Origin: Bacteroidia bacterium
GTDB taxonomy: Bacteria > Bacteroidota > Bacteroidia > B-17B0 > Aurantibacillaceae
DNA: 64,000 nt
Reading direction: 5' to 3'
Assembly: GCA_022842625.1 (NCBI GenBank)
Contig: JALHPG010000007.1
Coordinates: 1 to 64,000 of the forward strand
A model generated the notes under the pieces. The model was not told where the DNA came from. It did no database searches and worked only from the letters and a program-made list of their open reading frames with translations. The position numbers were made by a program, and so were the translations under genes. Below are positions 8,980 to 17,857 of this stretch, one piece after another. Position 1 is the first letter of the stretch, and each line of letters begins with the position of its first letter.

Positions 8980-9912
8980 ATGGCAATATTGTTATTAGGT
9001 TCTACTGGATTTGTCGGTCAAAATATTGCTAAAATATTTGACCAAAACGATGTCGCAATTTTTAAATCATCAAAATCATTAGGACTAGATCTATTATCAA
9101 CCGAAAATTTACAGGATTTTTTTTCAAAAAATAAATTTGAATATATCATCAATTGTGCCGCCCATGTAGGTAGTTTAAACTATGTTTCGGATCATGCTGC
9201 GGATGTAATAAAAGATAATTCTAGAATGTTATTGAATTTATACGAGGCAGTTTCATCCTTGCAAAAAAAACCAATTATCATTAATCCAATTGCCAATTGT
9301 TCATATCCTTCTACTTCAAATATATTTACAGAAGAAGAACTTTGGAATGGCCCTTTACACCGGTCGGTTTTGGCTTATGGCTCTACAAGACGTTTATTGC
9401 TAAATATTGCCGATAGTTTTTCATGGCAGCACCACATTAAATCCATTAATCTATTGGTTCCAAATATGTATGGGCCTTTTGATTCTACAGATCCAAACAA
9501 GGCTCACGCATTAAATGCTTTGATCTCGAAATTTGTGAAAGCCGAAAATGAAAATAAAAATGAGATTGAGATTTGGGGAACAGGTGTTGCAATAAGAGAA
9601 TGGTTGTACGCAGAAGACTTTGCAAAAATAGTTTTGGATATAATTACCAATTCAAAAACAATTGGTTTTGCCGAGCCAATAAACATTGCGCAAAATTTTG
9701 GATTAAGTGTTATAGAACTCGTAGAGGTAATAAATCAAAAATATAACAACAAATTTAAAATCGTTTGGGATAATGGCATGCCTGATGGCGCAGCAAAAAA
9801 AGTAATGGACGATAGAAAATTTTCAAAAGTTTTTCCAAATTTTTCATTTCAAGATTTTGATTCAGGAATATTAAATACTATTAATTATTACAAATCTGTA
9901 TACCCGTATTAA
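8980..9912 (+). CDS. NAD(P)-dependent SDR epimerase, GDP-fucose-synthase-like
   Basis: A 310-residue extended short-chain dehydrogenase. GSTGFVGQNIA is the Rossmann glycine motif. INCAAHVG, NCSYPS and NMYGPFD resemble GDP-L-fucose synthase, as does the WGTGVAIREWLYAEDFA segment. The usual YxxxK catalytic pair reads YGSTR: the lysine is an arginine (codon AGA), followed by a second arginine. It may be a divergent epimerase/reductase or a paralogue with altered chemistry. No GDP-mannose dehydratase is in the window. The stop overlaps the next ATG by one base. Confidence 0.82.
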   Translation: MAILLLGSTGFVGQNIAKIFDQNDVAIFKSSKSLGLDLLSTENLQDFFSKNKFEYIINCAAHVGSLNYVSDHAADVIKDNSRMLLNLYEAVSSLQKKPIIINPIANCSYPSTSNIFTEEELWNGPLHRSVLAYGSTRRLLLNIADSFSWQHHIKSINLLVPNMYGPFDSTDPNKAHALNALISKFVKAENENKNEIEIWGTGVAIREWLYAEDFAKIVLDIITNSKTIGFAEPINIAQNFGLSVIELVEVINQKYNNKFKIVWDNGMPDGAAKKVMDDRKFSKVFPNFSFQDFDSGILNTINYYKSVYPY

Positions 9913-10457
9913 TGAACGAAAAAGATCAAAAAAACTTTATTTCAATCGGAGAAGATGTTTTTATTTCTCCTACAGCAGTTTTTACCCGACCTCACTTGGT
10001 TTCAATTGGTAAACATGTTGCTATCGATCATGGGGTATATATTACTACGCAGGCAGAAATCGGAGATTACATCCATTTGTCACCCTACATTACCATAATT
10101 GGAGGAGCAAAAAGTAAAGTTATTATTGAGAATTTTGCAACTATAGCAGCCGGCACAAGAATAATTGCAGGAAGCGATGCCTTTTTAGGTGAAGGTTTTA
10201 CAAGCGTTACCGTGCCGGAAAAATATAGAGATACCGTTAACTTTTCTATAATTAAGATCGAAAAATTTGTTGGAGTAGGAACCAATGTAGTTATAATGCC
10301 GGGTGTTACATTGGCTGAAGGTTGTGTAATTGGAGCTAATTCATTAGTTACAAAAGATACTGAGCCTTGGACAATTTATATGGGAAGTCCGGCTAAGCCT
10401 ATTAAAAAAAGACGAAAAGACAAAATGTTACTTTATGCCAAGGAATTAGGATACTAA
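9912..10457 (+). CDS. Hexapeptide-repeat acyltransferase
   Basis: A 181-residue left-handed beta-helix acyltransferase. Imperfect hexapeptides run from about residue 14 to 150 and end in the family's GVTLAEGCVIGANSLVTKD and MGSPAKPIKKR tail. It is the usual trimeric O- or N-acetyltransferase size. In this operon it is a candidate to acylate a hydroxyl or the amino group made by the DegT-type aminotransferase. The ATG overlaps the stop of the SDR gene (TAATG). Confidence 0.88.
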   Translation: MNEKDQKNFISIGEDVFISPTAVFTRPHLVSIGKHVAIDHGVYITTQAEIGDYIHLSPYITIIGGAKSKVIIENFATIAAGTRIIAGSDAFLGEGFTSVTVPEKYRDTVNFSIIKIEKFVGVGTNVVIMPGVTLAEGCVIGANSLVTKDTEPWTIYMGSPAKPIKKRRKDKMLLYAKELGY

Positions 10458-10460
10458 TAC

Positions 10461-11333
10461 ATGGAATTCGCACTTTCATATATAATGACCACCTATAATA
10501 AGTTAACGTATTTAAAAGTTACGCTACCCTTATTAATAGCAGCTTGTAAAAACGATGAAGAAATAGTAATTGTTGACGGCGGAAGCTCTGATGGTACTGT
10601 AGAATATTTAAAAGAATTGTACGGCCAAAAAAAAATCCATCAATTTATATCCGAAAAAGATTTTGGTGAGGCTCATGGCACCAACAAGGCAATTTTAATG
10701 GCAAAAGGCGAACTCTTAAAAATAATCACAGATGATGATATTTTCGATTTTAGGGTTATTGAATTTTGCAAAAACCACTTATTAAAAAATAAAGAAATAG
10801 ACATTTGCGGTTCAGATGGCATTAGTTGTAGTTCATTAAATAAAACCAATGATCTTAAACCAACAATTTACCGTGATGGATTTTTAGAATGGAAAGTAAA
10901 TAAAAAACCATTTCTATTTTGCGGGTTAAGTTATATGATCAGAAAATCTTCGATCTCAAAACTAGGCCTTTTAAGTACACAGTTTAAAATAATTGATATT
11001 GAATATTCGGTAAGAGTTTCTTCGTTAAATGCCAATATTGTTTTTTGTAACGCCTACAGTTTTTCGAACATAGTAGGCCCTGATAGTAATTCTAACAAAT
11101 TTTTTAACGCCATTAAACAGGAAAAGAAAAGTTTAATGTATTTGTATAAGAATATTTCAAATCTAAACTACTCCATAGAACTTAAACATATAATTAAAAC
11201 TAATTTAGAAAATTTAATTGGCAAAAATAAAACTAAGCCTATTCAAAACACCATTAGTTATATTGAATTAGTAAAAGAAAGCTCTTTGGCTCTAACAAAA
11301 ATTAATAGTAAAATAGAATTTTCTTTTTTATAG
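10461..11333 (+). CDS. GT2-family glycosyltransferase
   Basis: A 290-residue GT-A glycosyltransferase. The N-terminus ALSYIMTTYNKLTYLKVTLP, the VDGGSSDGTVEYL nucleotide-sugar loop, ISEKDFGEAHGTNKA and the ITDDDIF metal-binding DDD are all typical of family 2. It has no membrane segment. It is 3 bases after the acyltransferase and 10 bases before the tandem GT4 gene. Donor and acceptor are unknown. Confidence 0.88.
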   Translation: MEFALSYIMTTYNKLTYLKVTLPLLIAACKNDEEIVIVDGGSSDGTVEYLKELYGQKKIHQFISEKDFGEAHGTNKAILMAKGELLKIITDDDIFDFRVIEFCKNHLLKNKEIDICGSDGISCSSLNKTNDLKPTIYRDGFLEWKVNKKPFLFCGLSYMIRKSSISKLGLLSTQFKIIDIEYSVRVSSLNANIVFCNAYSFSNIVGPDSNSNKFFNAIKQEKKSLMYLYKNISNLNYSIELKHIIKTNLENLIGKNKTKPIQNTISYIELVKESSLALTKINSKIEFSFL

Positions 11334-11343
11334 ATCATAGAGC

Positions 11344-13605
11344 ATGAGGATTTTATTCTATACACCTTTTAACTTAAGATCAAGAGACACCGAATCCTTA
11401 ATGGAAGCTTTTATTAAGCAAAAACATGAAGTCTTTTTATTAACTCAAACAGAAAAAGGTGTCTATCATGAGAAATGCACTTCCTTAGGGGTTAAATCGC
11501 ATGCCTATTCTGTAGATAAAAAGTTTAAGTTTTTATTTGTACTAAAACATTTAATTTATTTAATAAAATTTTCCCGAAACAACAAAATAGAAATTATCTA
11601 TGCTCATTTAGAAAACGCAAGCATGATAGCTGTTTTAGCGCAATACTTTATAAAAGCCAGGGTTATTAGCTGCAGGCATGTAACAGAGGAGCCTCATTTA
11701 CTTAAATCAAATAACTATTTATCACAAATAAAATTGGTAAATAAATTAAGTAAAATGATCATTGTTGTATCGCAGCAATGTAAAGACTTTATGATAAATA
11801 TTGAACATGTTAATCCTTCAAAAATAAAAGTGATTAATCTTGCCTATAATTTTTCACTATACGAACCAATCAATCCTGAAAAGGTAAACTTTATCAATAT
11901 AAATAATAATGGTAGTGTTTTAAAATTTATAATGGCCTCGCGTTTTATTGGAAATAAAAAACCTTTTGTTGCGCTAGAATTAATAAAAAAACTTAAAGAG
12001 GAGGGGTTATCGGTAAAAATGATCCTATTAGGCGCCGGACCATTAGAGAAAGAAATTAAAAATTGGATCTCATTAAACCATTTAGAAAATGAGATCTCAC
12101 TGCCTGGTTATGTAGATAATGTTCTAGATTATTTTGCTGCATCTGATATAATGCTTATTCCTTCGGTCACAGAATCAAGTTCTGTAGTGTTAAAAGAAGC
12201 CGGCCTCGCTAAGATCACTGCAATAACTTGTAAAAAAGTAGGGGACGCAGAATCATATTTAAATAATGAAAATGTTTTTTTTGTTGAGAAAGATAATTTT
12301 ATTGAAGAGGCTAAAAAAATTGCGCTAGAATGTGTCTCTAAACCTGATAAGCTAAAGGCAATGGGCGAAAACCTAAATAAAAAAATTTTAGAAAGGTTTA
12401 GTATAGAAAATAATATAGCTCATTACAACGATATAAATTCTCACAAAAAGAATACTATTGAAATTTCACCTAGAATTGCGTTTGTTTCATCTCACATCCA
12501 TACTTCTTTGCAATTTGAATGGTATGAAGAAGAATTAAATAAACAAAATATTTATAACATTCATATCATCATTAATACACTAGAAAATGAGGTGCCGTTA
12601 TTGCACACAGAATTGTTAAAGCTGGGAATAAAAAGTTATTTATTAAATTATAAGAACCGTTTATCATTAATAAAACTATTTTTTGCAATTAGAAAAATCC
12701 TAAAAGAAAACCAAATAAACGTTGTACACACAACTTTGCCATACGGTAATTTAATTGGCCAACTTGCCGCATTATCCCTAGGTATAAAAGCTCGATTAAC
12801 AACCTGCGAAAATGCAAGTTGGGCGTTTGATTACAATTCACATAAACAAAAAATAATTGATAAGTTTACATTTTGGTCATCAAAAAAAGTAGTTTCTGTA
12901 GCAGATACCGCAAATGACTTTTTATTAAATACTTGGAAAATCAATCCATCTGACTTAGTACAGATCAACCACTCTTTAAAATTCATAGAGTATGAATCGG
13001 TTACTACTGAACGCATAAACAAAATTAAAAGCGACCTTAATATTAAACCCGAAGATTTTACTATAGGTATGATCGCGCGTACAGAGTTCTGGAAAGGACA
13101 TCAGTATGCAGTAGAGGCCATGGCGGAGGTAGTTAAATTATACCCAACTATTAAATTATTAATTTGCGGTTCAGTAGGGTTTGATCACCAAAAATTATTA
13201 GATCTTATTTCGAAATATAAATTAGAAAACAATGTAAAATTTATAGGTTTTGTTAACGACACAATTGCATTCTTAAAAACCATTAAAATTCAAATTCATA
13301 TCCCAATCAACAAGTATGTTGAAAATTGCGGGATCTCTATTATTGAAGGTATGGCGGCAAAAACCCCTCAATTATTAACACTTTCAGGATATTCATTTCA
13401 ATCTGCCAAACATTTAAAAAACGCTTATGTTGTAGATTACTGTAATTCAAAAGAGGTTGAAAAAGGAATAATTTATTTGTATAAAAACTATGATAAGGCC
13501 TTACTTCTCGGAGAGCAAGCCTATAAGGATGCGTTGGAGCAGTATACTACTAAGGTTAAGTTTAATAAGCATATGAATGTTTACAACGAAATACTAAATA
13601 ATTAA
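11344..13605 (+). CDS. Tandem GT4-GT4 bifunctional glycosyltransferase
   Basis: A 753-residue protein, twice the usual length of a GT-B enzyme, made of two complete-looking GT4 modules. Module 1 (about 1-370) begins MRILFYTPFNLRSRD, has LLGAGPLEKEIKNW, PGYVDNVLDYFAASDIMLIPS and the E-x7-E-like ESSSVVLKEAG. Module 2 (about 380-753) begins IAFVSSHIHTS, has GMIARTEFWKGH, ICGSVGFDH, IGFVNDTIAFLKT and GISIIEGMAAKTP. The linker near 370-380 is short. It could add two successive sugars. I see no frameshift or stop between modules, so this is a real fusion. Confidence 0.85.
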   Translation: MRILFYTPFNLRSRDTESLMEAFIKQKHEVFLLTQTEKGVYHEKCTSLGVKSHAYSVDKKFKFLFVLKHLIYLIKFSRNNKIEIIYAHLENASMIAVLAQYFIKARVISCRHVTEEPHLLKSNNYLSQIKLVNKLSKMIIVVSQQCKDFMINIEHVNPSKIKVINLAYNFSLYEPINPEKVNFININNNGSVLKFIMASRFIGNKKPFVALELIKKLKEEGLSVKMILLGAGPLEKEIKNWISLNHLENEISLPGYVDNVLDYFAASDIMLIPSVTESSSVVLKEAGLAKITAITCKKVGDAESYLNNENVFFVEKDNFIEEAKKIALECVSKPDKLKAMGENLNKKILERFSIENNIAHYNDINSHKKNTIEISPRIAFVSSHIHTSLQFEWYEEELNKQNIYNIHIIINTLENEVPLLHTELLKLGIKSYLLNYKNRLSLIKLFFAIRKILKENQINVVHTTLPYGNLIGQLAALSLGIKARLTTCENASWAFDYNSHKQKIIDKFTFWSSKKVVSVADTANDFLLNTWKINPSDLVQINHSLKFIEYESVTTERINKIKSDLNIKPEDFTIGMIARTEFWKGHQYAVEAMAEVVKLYPTIKLLICGSVGFDHQKLLDLISKYKLENNVKFIGFVNDTIAFLKTIKIQIHIPINKYVENCGISIIEGMAAKTPQLLTLSGYSFQSAKHLKNAYVVDYCNSKEVEKGIIYLYKNYDKALLLGEQAYKDALEQYTTKVKFNKHMNVYNEILNN

Positions 13606-13612
13606 TTTAATT

Positions 13613-14380
13613 ATGCTAAAAAATATAATATACTCAATAATTGACTTTGTAATACTGGGCAAAGGTTTGCCATGTCGTGTTAATGGGTTTACAGTAAAAT
13701 TTCCTGCAAAATGGTTTAGATATTTTGAAAATGATTACGAAAAAGAAAATATTTTATTTTTAAAAGAAAATTGTAAACCAAACATGGTAGTGTTTGATAT
13801 TGGGGCTCATTTAGGCTTAATGTCCATAATCTGCTCTCAACTTCTCCAAAAAAAAGGCAAAGTATATTCATTTGAACCTACCCCAAAAACATTTGAAATT
13901 TTAAAACAAGTTATAAAAATAAATAACGCATCAGAAGTAGTTATCCCTATCAACAAAGCAGTTGCAAAAGAAAACAAAATAATTGATTTTTATTTATCAG
14001 AAAATGAAGGCAGTAATTCAAATAGTCTGGTTTCTAAGAATCATCGAGATCGCAAGCCTATTAAGATAGATGTAACCTCGGTGGATGTTTTTGTTAGAGA
14101 AAATAATATAATACAAATTGATTTAATAAAAATAGATGCAGAGGGAAGTGAATACGATGTATTACAAGGTGCTAAAGATAGTATCGTAAGATTTAAACCA
14201 AAAATAATACTGGCACTACACCCTCCTTTAATAAAAAATAATGGTCATAATATTGAAGATATTTACGAATTTTTAATTAAACACCAGTATGTCATTAAAC
14301 TTAATGGTAGTATCATCGAAAAAAATGAGTTTTGCACCAAAGAGGATTTTTTTGATGTACACCTAACAACAATTGTTTAG
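13613..14380 (+). CDS. FkbM-family methyltransferase (second copy)
   Basis: A 255-residue FkbM-type methyltransferase. MVVFDIGAHLGLMS (about 58-71) is SAM motif I, KVYSFEPTPKTFEIL follows, and LIKIDAEGSEYDVLQGA (about 173-189) is the family signature. It is only distantly similar to the copy at 5760. It abuts the next gene directly: its stop ends at 14380 and the next ATG begins at 14381. Confidence 0.85.
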   Translation: MLKNIIYSIIDFVILGKGLPCRVNGFTVKFPAKWFRYFENDYEKENILFLKENCKPNMVVFDIGAHLGLMSIICSQLLQKKGKVYSFEPTPKTFEILKQVIKINNASEVVIPINKAVAKENKIIDFYLSENEGSNSNSLVSKNHRDRKPIKIDVTSVDVFVRENNIIQIDLIKIDAEGSEYDVLQGAKDSIVRFKPKIILALHPPLIKNNGHNIEDIYEFLIKHQYVIKLNGSIIEKNEFCTKEDFFDVHLTTIV

Positions 14381-15274
14381 ATGTCTGTATTTTTTTCCAT
14401 AGTCATACCAACTTTTAATCGTGCTAATTTTATAGAGAATACTATTGAATCAATTCTACAGCAAGAGTATGATAACTATGAATTACTTGTTGTTGATGAT
14501 GGAAGTACGGATAATACAAAAGAAATTGTAAATACGATAATTGAAAAGAATCCTGAAAAAAAGATAAGGTATATTCTTCAAAAAAACAGCGAAAGAGGCG
14601 CCGCCAGAAATAACGGCTTAAAAGCTTCAACAGGAGACTATTTAATATATATGGATTCTGATGACACTTTATACAAAAATCACCTTTCTGTTGCAAATGA
14701 ATTTATCCGTGACCATAGATCTCCTGAAGTTTTTCATTTACGATATGATCTAAAGGACCAAGAATTAAAAAAATACGGAGAAGGCCCGATTTATAAAACA
14801 ACGGCCAATAAAGACCTGATATTTGGAAATTTTTTAAGTTGTAATGGTGTTGTTATCAGGAAAGATATTGCCTTAGAAAATCAGTTTGAAGAAAACAGAG
14901 CGATGGCCACAGTCGAAGATTGGCATTTATGGCTGAGATTGGCAGTAAAGTACCCAATTCATTATTGTAATATTATCACATCGAGTATAATTAATCACGA
15001 AAAAAGAAGTGTTGTTGTAACCAATAAAGATAAATTGACATTGACCTTTGAAACATTTATGGAATCAATTTTGTCGAACAACTCTATAGTTTCTTATTAC
15101 AAAAATCAAATTTCTAAGTTTAAATCGAGTTGTTTTTCATATGTTTCATTGCACTTGGCATTAATTGGTACTGAAAAAAAATTAGCGCGCAGGTATCTTT
15201 TAAAAAGCATTGCAGCGTCGCCATCTTCGATATTCACAAAACGTTTTTTTGCAATTTTAAAAAGGATCATTTGA
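14381..15274 (+). CDS. GT2-family glycosyltransferase
   Basis: A 297-residue family 2 glycosyltransferase. FSIVIPTFNRANFIENTIESIL and LVVDDGSTDNTKEI form the nucleotide-sugar site, RNNGLKASTGDYLIYMDSDDTL gives the DSDD metal site, and EDWHLWLRLA is the usual ED-hx-W-like catalytic region. It has no membrane helices. The last codons overlap the next gene by 4 bases. Confidence 0.9.
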   Translation: MSVFFSIVIPTFNRANFIENTIESILQQEYDNYELLVVDDGSTDNTKEIVNTIIEKNPEKKIRYILQKNSERGAARNNGLKASTGDYLIYMDSDDTLYKNHLSVANEFIRDHRSPEVFHLRYDLKDQELKKYGEGPIYKTTANKDLIFGNFLSCNGVVIRKDIALENQFEENRAMATVEDWHLWLRLAVKYPIHYCNIITSSIINHEKRSVVVTNKDKLTLTFETFMESILSNNSIVSYYKNQISKFKSSCFSYVSLHLALIGTEKKLARRYLLKSIAASPSSIFTKRFFAILKRII

Positions 15275-16452
15275 AAAAAGAAACACATATCCTTGTTATT
15301 ACATATTGGAAGTTTGATGACGCGTTAATTCAAACCTATACTTTACCGTACTTAAAAATCATTGAATCCATTATTGGTGCAGATTCTAAAATACATTTAT
15401 TGACACTAGACCCTGAGCCAAGACAATCTAAACAAATAACTCCAGCAATCTATAACATTAGTAAACAATATTTTCCATTTGGGCTAAAATCGTTAGTTGA
15501 ATGGTTTAGGAACTTTATTTTTCTATACAATTTTATTAAAAAAGAAAAAATTCAATATGTGCATTGTTGGTGCACTCCAGCGGGTGTTGCAGGCTACATT
15601 TTGTGTAAACTAACAGGTTTAAAATTAGTATTAGACAGCTTTGAGCCACACGCAGAAGCAATGGTGGAAAATAATACTTGGAAAAAAAACAGTATTAGGT
15701 TCAAACTTTTAATGCGTTATGAAAAATTACAGTTAAAATTAGCGTCACACGTTATTTGTGCAGCCGAAGGTATGATCGCTTATTCACAAAAAAAATATAA
15801 CATTATAAAAGAAAATTATTTTATAAAACCTGCATGTGTAGATTTTTCAAAGTTTATAGCTGGCAAAAAAGACCTTAAATTTGTAACTGGAATAAATGAA
15901 GAGGATATCGTTTGTGTTTACGCCGGAAAATTTAGTGGCATCTATTTAGAAAAAGAGGTTTTTGATTTTTTTGCTATTGCCCACTCACATTGGGGAAATA
16001 AATTTAAGGTTGTGCTACTAACAAACGAGTTGGAGGAAAAAATACATCAATATTGCAAGAACTCCAATTTAGATCCGACTATTATCACAGTAAAATTTGT
16101 ACCCCATTCTGAGGTTCCAAAATACTTGGCTTTAGGTGACTTTGGAATTTGCCCGGTAAAACCGGTACCAACAAAACAGTTTTGCACACCAATAAAAAAT
16201 GGTGAATATTGGGCGATGGGTCTACCGGTTGTTATTACAAAAAACATTTCAGAAGATTCTGATATTATTAAATCGAATGATATAGGCTACGTGTTAAGTG
16301 AGCTTACAAATGAAGAGTACTTGAATGCGGTTTTAAAAATTGAAAGCTTATTGCTTACAAAAGAAAAATTAAAATTAAAAATAATTGAAGTAGCTAAAAA
16401 ACATCGCTCATTCACAATAGCAGAGAAGATTTACACAACTATCTACGGGTAA
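15271..16452 (+). CDS. GT4-like glycosyltransferase
   Basis: A 393-residue GT-B type protein: an N-terminal ILVITYWKF strand, IQYVHCWCTPAGVAGYI and LDSFEPHAEA in the acceptor half, and VYAGKFSGIY, KYLALGDFGICPVKP and NGEYWAMGLPVV in the donor half. The start is TTG at 15271, overlapping the preceding TGA. AAAGGATCA just before it is one of the few Shine-Dalgarno-like sequences in the window, and the next in-frame ATG would remove the whole N-terminal domain. Its 3' end overlaps the opposite-strand gene by 14 bases. Confidence 0.8.
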   Translation: MKKETHILVITYWKFDDALIQTYTLPYLKIIESIIGADSKIHLLTLDPEPRQSKQITPAIYNISKQYFPFGLKSLVEWFRNFIFLYNFIKKEKIQYVHCWCTPAGVAGYILCKLTGLKLVLDSFEPHAEAMVENNTWKKNSIRFKLLMRYEKLQLKLASHVICAAEGMIAYSQKKYNIIKENYFIKPACVDFSKFIAGKKDLKFVTGINEEDIVCVYAGKFSGIYLEKEVFDFFAIAHSHWGNKFKVVLLTNELEEKIHQYCKNSNLDPTIITVKFVPHSEVPKYLALGDFGICPVKPVPTKQFCTPIKNGEYWAMGLPVVITKNISEDSDIIKSNDIGYVLSELTNEEYLNAVLKIESLLLTKEKLKLKIIEVAKKHRSFTIAEKIYTTIYG

Positions 16453-17728
16453 ACTTAACTTTATTTAGATCAAATAAAATAAAAAGAGAGATTAAATAAA
16501 AAGGCATACAGGGTATTTTTAACCGAACTAATGCGCCATAATTTGAAGTAGTTAAGCCAACAGAAAAAGCAAAAAAGATGGCAAACAAAAAAGAAAAAAT
16601 CAATAAAGGATTGCTAAATAATGATTTTAGGAGCGTGGTTATTCTTACTTTAATTACAATATAAATTGTAAACAACAACATAAATAAATTTTCTAAACCC
16701 GAAAGAACCATAACAGGGTTTCGGGCATCCCAAATAAAAGGCCTAAACAATGCCATATTTAAAGCAGCAGGAATTTTTGATGAAATTCCGGCAAGGGTTG
16801 GCTCGTAGGCACCAATATCATAACTATTAGTGCCATATTGTCCTCTTACCAGATCTTGTTGTGTTTTAACGGCTTTAATTAAAATATTATCCAAACTATA
16901 TTCACCAAGATATTTTCCTAAAACACTATAAGCTCCCGCTAAAATTAATAGTATAAATAGCATTACAAAGGGAATAGCTAAAGTTCTAACCAAGCTATTT
17001 TTAATCCGCTCTACTCTGGTAAAATTTAACCAAATAATTGTGCCCGGTAACAATGCAAACAAAATATAAGGCTTGATCAATAAAATAATTAAACTGGCTA
17101 CCACTAATAATAATAAATATTTTATTTTTCTTTCCTTTAGAATAAAAAATTTAAATATTCCATAGGTAAAAAACCCAATGCAACTTAAAGAGTAAGTGTC
17201 TTTTAAAATACTTGAGCCCCAAAAAAACACTGAAGGCATGAAAAATATGGCAATAGCAAATTGTTTCTTTAAATGCGGAAAGTAAAAAATAAATAATTCA
17301 TATAACTTCCATAAACCTATAAAGCTAATACTTGCAAGAATAAGAGTAGTTGGAACAAATGCCCCGAATCCTAAAATACATAAAGGAACGGTTAATACCA
17401 CAGTAAATAATGCATACATATCTGTGCCACTAAAATACAGGCCGCCGTGTTCTATGTACTCATTTGATAAATTACTAATATTGTTATTATAAAAATTCAT
17501 CATTTCAAAAAATAATTCAAACTTTCCTGAAAATAGAACAGAGACAAAAGTATTGGCCGATAAAAAATAATTACTCACATCGCCACCTTCGGTATAATAA
17601 AAACTATAAATTAAGCAAACACCAATCCCTCCAATAAGCTTGCAAACTAAAGCTGGTATAAAATAATCGTAATAGCTTTTCTTGTAGAGGTATTTATTCT
17701 TATTTTTAAAATGGTATGCAACATACAA
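16439..17728 (-). CDS. Multi-spanning membrane protein of the glycan cluster
   Basis: A polytopic membrane protein of at least 429 residues with about ten hydrophobic helices. FYYTEGGDVSNYF near residue 46 is the conserved-looking part. I believe it belongs to a Bacteroidota family of unknown function found with glycosyltransferases. A role like an O-antigen polymerase or flippase is only an inference. The TTG at 17728 falls inside a transmembrane helix: the open frame goes on upstream for 24 codons (to 17800), encoding DLLLAPFYIAIILYVAYHF without ATG, GTG or TTG. The true start is therefore probably an ATT, for example at 17794. Confidence 0.75.
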   Translation of the reverse strand: MYVAYHFKNKNKYLYKKSYYDYFIPALVCKLIGGIGVCLIYSFYYTEGGDVSNYFLSANTFVSVLFSGKFELFFEMMNFYNNNISNLSNEYIEHGGLYFSGTDMYALFTVVLTVPLCILGFGAFVPTTLILASISFIGLWKLYELFIFYFPHLKKQFAIAIFFMPSVFFWGSSILKDTYSLSCIGFFTYGIFKFFILKERKIKYLLLLVVASLIILLIKPYILFALLPGTIIWLNFTRVERIKNSLVRTLAIPFVMLFILLILAGAYSVLGKYLGEYSLDNILIKAVKTQQDLVRGQYGTNSYDIGAYEPTLAGISSKIPAALNMALFRPFIWDARNPVMVLSGLENLFMLLFTIYIVIKVRITTLLKSLFSNPLLIFSFLFAIFFAFSVGLTTSNYGALVRLKIPCMPFYLISLFILFDLNKVKFTRR

Positions 17729-17857
17729 AATTATAGCAATATAAAATGGCGCTAATAATAAATCAAATATATCAATCCAATAAGCTTCGATAATATAAAT
17801 TTATAAAAATCTGAGTTAAATTCGCCGTTTAAAAAAATATTTATTAGAAAGGTATAA

